From: Candidatus Atribacteria bacterium
GTDB lineage: Bacteria; Atribacterota; JALVIU01
Reading direction: 5' to 3'
Length of the DNA: 8,174 nucleotides
Assembly (NCBI GenBank): GCA_027028665.1
Contig: JALVIU010000325.1
Coordinates: 1 to 8,174 of the forward strand
The notes beneath the pieces are model-generated. The model did not search any database and was not told the DNA's origin. It saw only the letters and a list, made by a program, of their open reading frames with translations. Both the position numbers and the translations under genes were made by a program. How positions within the stretch are numbered: the first letter of the stretch is position 1; every line of letters starts with the position of its first letter. Positions 5,802 to 8,174 of this stretch are shown here, in pieces.

Positions 5802-7339
5802 AGGTAAAAATTTATACAGCATTATATAGGAAGTGGAGACCTCAAACCTTTGAAGAGGTAAAAGGTCAAGAGCATATAACAAGAACCTTAGCCAATGCTG
5901 TAAAAACAGGTAAGATAGCCCACGCTTATCTTTTTGTAGGTCCCCGAGGAGTTGGAAAAACATCGGTTGCACGTATATTTGCCAAGGCCTTAAACTGTAA
6001 AAAAGGTCCTACCCCTCACCCGTGTAATGTATGTACAAATTGTGTAAAGATAACAAAAGGGATTTCCCTTGATGTTTTAGAGATAGATGGGGCATCTAAT
6101 AGAGGTATTGATCAGATAAGGGACCTTAAAGAGCGCATAAAGTTTGCATCTGTTGAGGGAAGGTATAAGATATACATAATCGATGAAGTTCATATGCTTA
6201 CAAATGAGGCCTTTAATGCCCTTCTTAAGACACTTGAAGAGCCCCCTTCTCATGTAATATTTATATTTGCCACTACTGACCCTCAAAAACTTCCTTCTAC
6301 AATCCTTTCAAGATGTCAAAGATTTGACTTCAGGAGGCTTTCCCCAGATATTATTGAGGAAGAGATAGAAGAGATATTGAATAGAGAGTCCATAGAATAT
6401 GAAAAGGATGCCTTATTACTTGTCTCTACCTTTGCAGATGGTTCTATGAGGGATGCATTATCCATCCTGGAGCAGGTAATATCTTATACAGAGGGACATA
6501 TTACCTATGAAAAGACACTGGATATCTTAGGGATTGCCGGGGATGAGGTAATATATTCTATATTAAAAAGTGTAAAAGAGGGTGAGAGAAAAGATATAAT
6601 AAAGGCTATAAGTAGTGCATTGGAGAGAGGAATAGACCTGCAGTCTCTATATAGAGATATTTTAAATATGTTAAGGGATCTTTCTCTATATATGATAGGT
6701 GGTTCGAGACTTTTAAAAGATCTGCCAGCTTCATATATAAAAAGATTGGAGTTTCTTTCTAAGATCTATGATATTAAAGATGTGGAAAGGCTACTTGATA
6801 GATTTATTACCTATGAAAATCAGATGAAGACTACACTGGTTCCACGAGTAGTACTTGAATTTCTTTTGCTTTTCGGTATCTCGAGAGAGTCTATGAGGCA
6901 AGAAGAGGAGAGGCCTTCTGAGACATTAGAGGAGGACTTATCTTCACTTGAGGAGACAACCGAAAAAGAAGCTACAGAAGATATTGAAGAAGAAATAGCC
7001 GATAATGATAATGTAGAAGATATACCTATTACTGAGAAAGATGTATGGGATAGACTTATTGAGTCTCTTGATAACAAGGTACTCGCCAATTCACTGAAAA
7101 ATAATATAGAATCTTATAAATTGGAATCCAATAAGCTTATATTGGATATTCCTCAAGAGCTATTTTTTTATTTAGAGGACAAAAAAAAGACACTAAAAGA
7201 TGCCTTGAAGAGGCTTTTAGGAAGAGATATAATTATAGAATTAAGAGAGATTAAATCTAATTCTCAAGATGATCATCATCTTTTAAAGGAAGGACTTTCT
7301 ATTTTTGGTGGAAGGATTATAAATTTAGAGGAAGATTAA
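5798..7339 (+). CDS. dnaX: DNA polymerase III subunit gamma/tau
   Basis: DnaX is the ATPase of the clamp loader; tau also joins polymerase cores and the helicase. In order: Walker A GPRGVGKTS (48-56), zinc module C67, C76, C79, C82, Walker B with DEVH (129-132), sensor/SRC finger (171-173), domain III to about 370, an acidic linker (about 370-425) and a C-terminal tau-like domain. It is 513 residues, shorter than E. coli tau (643) and near Thermus DnaX (about 529). The only in-frame ATG/GTG/TTG near the front is GTG 5798, but its Shine-Dalgarno would be one base away. The perfect GGAGGT at 5800-5805 instead points to ATT at 5810, giving MYTALYRKWRPQ, which matches the family N-terminus. A slippery site at 7183-7189 may yield a shorter form. 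The gene sits 9-21 bases after the SRP RNA. Confidence 0.95.
   Translation: MEVKIYTALYRKWRPQTFEEVKGQEHITRTLANAVKTGKIAHAYLFVGPRGVGKTSVARIFAKALNCKKGPTPHPCNVCTNCVKITKGISLDVLEIDGASNRGIDQIRDLKERIKFASVEGRYKIYIIDEVHMLTNEAFNALLKTLEEPPSHVIFIFATTDPQKLPSTILSRCQRFDFRRLSPDIIEEEIEEILNRESIEYEKDALLLVSTFADGSMRDALSILEQVISYTEGHITYEKTLDILGIAGDEVIYSILKSVKEGERKDIIKAISSALERGIDLQSLYRDILNMLRDLSLYMIGGSRLLKDLPASYIKRLEFLSKIYDIKDVERLLDRFITYENQMKTTLVPRVVLEFLLLFGISRESMRQEEERPSETLEEDLSSLEETTEKEATEDIEEEIADNDNVEDIPITEKDVWDRLIESLDNKVLANSLKNNIESYKLESNKLILDIPQELFFYLEDKKKTLKDALKRLLGRDIIIELREIKSNSQDDHHLLKEGLSIFGGRIINLEED
5800..5812 (+). promoter_or_regulatory. Shine-Dalgarno and probable ATT start of dnaX
   Basis: GGAGGT (5800-5805) is followed after four bases by ATT (5810-5812), in frame with dnaX. 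The encoded start (M)YTALYRKWRP agrees with usual DnaX proteins, which begin a few residues before ALYRKWRP. The upstream GTG (5798) overlaps this Shine-Dalgarno and would add four residues. Confidence 0.5.
7174..7220 (+). promoter_or_regulatory. Candidate programmed frameshift/slippage site in dnaX
   Basis: Codons 462-464 read AAA AAA AAG (A8 at 7181-7188, then G), so heptamer A-AAA-AAG is in the correct zero frame, as in E. coli dnaX. AGAGGA (7174-7179) is a Shine-Dalgarno-like element just upstream. Three bases downstream a stem-loop can form: CTAAAA (7193-7198) with TTTTAG (7215-7220) and GCC (7202-7204) with GGC (7212-7214), bulge GAT, seven-base loop. A -1 shift adds 21 residues before TAA; a +1 shift (or A7 transcript) stops at TAA 7194-7196. 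Confidence 0.5.
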
Positions 7340-7353
7340 TAGGAGGTGTAGAG

Positions 7354-7668
7354 ATGGCTAAAGGGTTACAGAATCTTATGAAACAGGCACAAGAACTTCA
7401 AAAAAAGCTTGAAAGGGTACAAGAAGAGCTTGGAGATATGGAAGTAGAGGCTACTGCTGGTGGTGGAATGGTAAAGGTAGTGGCAAATGGAAAACAGGAT
7501 ATACTAAGTATCCAGATAGACCCAGAGGTAATAAATCCAGAAGATAAGGAGATGCTTGAGGACCTTGTACTTGCTGCGGTAAACGAAGCATTACGAAAGT
7601 CTCGTGAACTTGCTGCAGAGGAGATGGGTAAGGTTACAGGTGGAATAATGCCACCTCAATTCATGTAG
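7354..7668 (+). CDS. ybaB: Nucleoid-associated protein, YbaB/EbfC family
   Basis: A 104-residue dimeric DNA-binding protein of the YbaB/EbfC family, usually 100-110 residues. Residues about 4-30 form a charged amphipathic helix (LMKQAQELQKKLERVQEEL). The family block EATAGGGMVKVVANGKQDILSIQIDPEV follows, then a C-terminal helix and GGIMPPQFM. Members bind DNA broadly and help organise the nucleoid; the constant link with dnaX and recR suggests a role near replication or repair, unproven. The start is firm: AGGAGGTG (7341-7348) lies five bases before ATG 7354, 14 bases after the dnaX stop. It is the middle gene of the dnaX-ybaB-recR operon. Confidence 0.95.
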   Translation: MAKGLQNLMKQAQELQKKLERVQEELGDMEVEATAGGGMVKVVANGKQDILSIQIDPEVINPEDKEMLEDLVLAAVNEALRKSRELAAEEMGKVTGGIMPPQFM

Positions 7669-7672
7669 TGCT

Positions 7673-8174
7673 ATGCCTAATTTTTTACCAGATATCTTTC
7701 TAAAGCTTGTAAATGAATTCTCTAAACTTCCTGGCGTGGGGGAGAAAACGGCATTTAAATTTGCCCTTTATTTGCTTAAACGCCCTAAGGAAGAGGTAGA
7801 ACTTTTGGCAGATACAATTACAAAATTCAAAAATGACATAAAATACTGTAAAGTTTGTAATAATATTACTACCGAAGATGTGTGTAGTATATGTAAAGAT
7901 CCTTCGCGGGATCCTACATCAATCTGTGTAGTGGAAGGGGTTGAGGATCTTATTGCTGTCGAAAAGACACATAGTTTCAATGGTAGATATCATGTGCTTC
8001 ATGGGGTGATTTCTCCCCTGGATGGAATAGGGCCAGATGATATTAAATTGAAAGGCCTTTTGGATAGGATAGAGAGGGGAGATGTAAAAGAGGTGATAAT
8101 CGCTACAAATCCTGACATCGAAGGAGAAGGTACAGCCCTTTATATAGCAAAACTCCTAAAGAATAAGGGGGTAA
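7673..8174 (+). CDS. recR: Recombination mediator protein RecR, N-terminal part (cut by window edge)
   Basis: The reading frame opens at ATG 7673, four bases after the ybaB stop, and continues to the window end, giving 167 of about 200 expected residues. RecR works with RecO (and RecF) to load RecA on SSB-coated single-stranded DNA in gap repair. Domains in order: helix-hairpin-helix with KLPGVGEKTAFKFA (18-31), zinc finger C59, C62, C71, C74 (YCKVCNN then VCSICKD), and a Toprim domain from about 84 with CVVEGVEDLIAVE and TNPDIEGEGTALYIAKLL. The missing end should hold the Walker B-like C-terminal motif. No Shine-Dalgarno precedes the ATG, so translation is probably coupled to ybaB. Confidence 0.95.
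   Translation, partial: MPNFLPDIFLKLVNEFSKLPGVGEKTAFKFALYLLKRPKEEVELLADTITKFKNDIKYCKVCNNITTEDVCSICKDPSRDPTSICVVEGVEDLIAVEKTHSFNGRYHVLHGVISPLDGIGPDDIKLKGLLDRIERGDVKEVIIATNPDIEGEGTALYIAKLLKNKGV

Noticed and set aside
5395-5972. Minus-strand open frames across tRNA-Ser, SRP RNA and the start of dnaX
   Set aside because: They are antisense to structured RNA genes and dnaX; the first product reads tRNA-Ser complement (a WDLNPR-type string), a known source of spurious proteins.
7163-7169. T7 run in dnaX as a slippery site or terminator
   Set aside because: The TTTTTTA heptamer is not in the zero frame needed for -1 slippage (codons read CTA TTT TTT TAT), and no stem precedes it for termination.
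7905-7920. GATCC/GGATC inverted repeat within recR
   Set aside because: Only five base pairs, within zinc-finger to Toprim linker codons (KDPSRDP); explained by coding sequence.

Overview
The window is an AT-rich stretch of a bacterial chromosome. It carries bacterial housekeeping genes (dnaX, recR, ybaB, tadA), Shine-Dalgarno sequences and sigma-70-type promoters. The order tadA - SRP RNA - dnaX - ybaB - recR and the long, Alu-domain-containing SRP RNA match Firmicutes-type genomes and some deep-branching thermophile phyla. Heavy use of AGA/AGG and ATA codons, together with GC-rich structured RNAs (47 of 74 positions G/C in tRNA-Arg), hints at a thermophile. I cannot name the species or phylum from this sequence. 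No mobile element, phage gene or CRISPR array is visible.

Layout. Minus strand, 1-2203: a leucine-pathway operon leuC-leuD-leuB, with leuB cut by the window edge. A 98-base divergent intergenic region (2204-2301) holds two back-to-back promoters whose -35 boxes form one palindrome. Plus strand, 2302-2661: a small zinc metallopeptidase whose promoter predicts a nearly leaderless mRNA. 2722-4610: sufC and sufB, overlapping by 13 bases, a two-gene iron-sulfur scaffold with no sufD, sufS or sufU beside it. 4658-5487: tRNA-Arg(ACG), tadA, tRNA-Ser(CGA) and tRNA-Ser(GGA). 5512-5788: the SRP RNA. 5798 to the end: dnaX, ybaB and recR (recR cut by the window edge).

How the genes work together. leuC, leuD and leuB cover the isomerase and dehydrogenase steps of leucine synthesis, and the isomerase needs a 4Fe-4S cluster of the kind SufBC builds. 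TadA makes the wobble inosine in tRNA-Arg(ACG), and the gene for that tRNA lies 23 bases upstream of tadA. dnaX, ybaB and recR form the usual replication/recombination cluster, probably read from the consensus promoter in front of tRNA-Ser(GGA) through the SRP RNA.

The most notable points are these. The last 16 codons and the stop of tadA lie inside the tRNA-Ser(CGA) gene. dnaX probably starts at a rare ATT codon behind a perfect Shine-Dalgarno. The 3' end of the SRP RNA can form an alternative hairpin with the dnaX ribosome-binding site. dnaX carries an in-frame A-AAA-AAG slippery site followed by a stem-loop, near its 3' end rather than in the middle. I see unusual arrangements of known genes, not a wholly new system.
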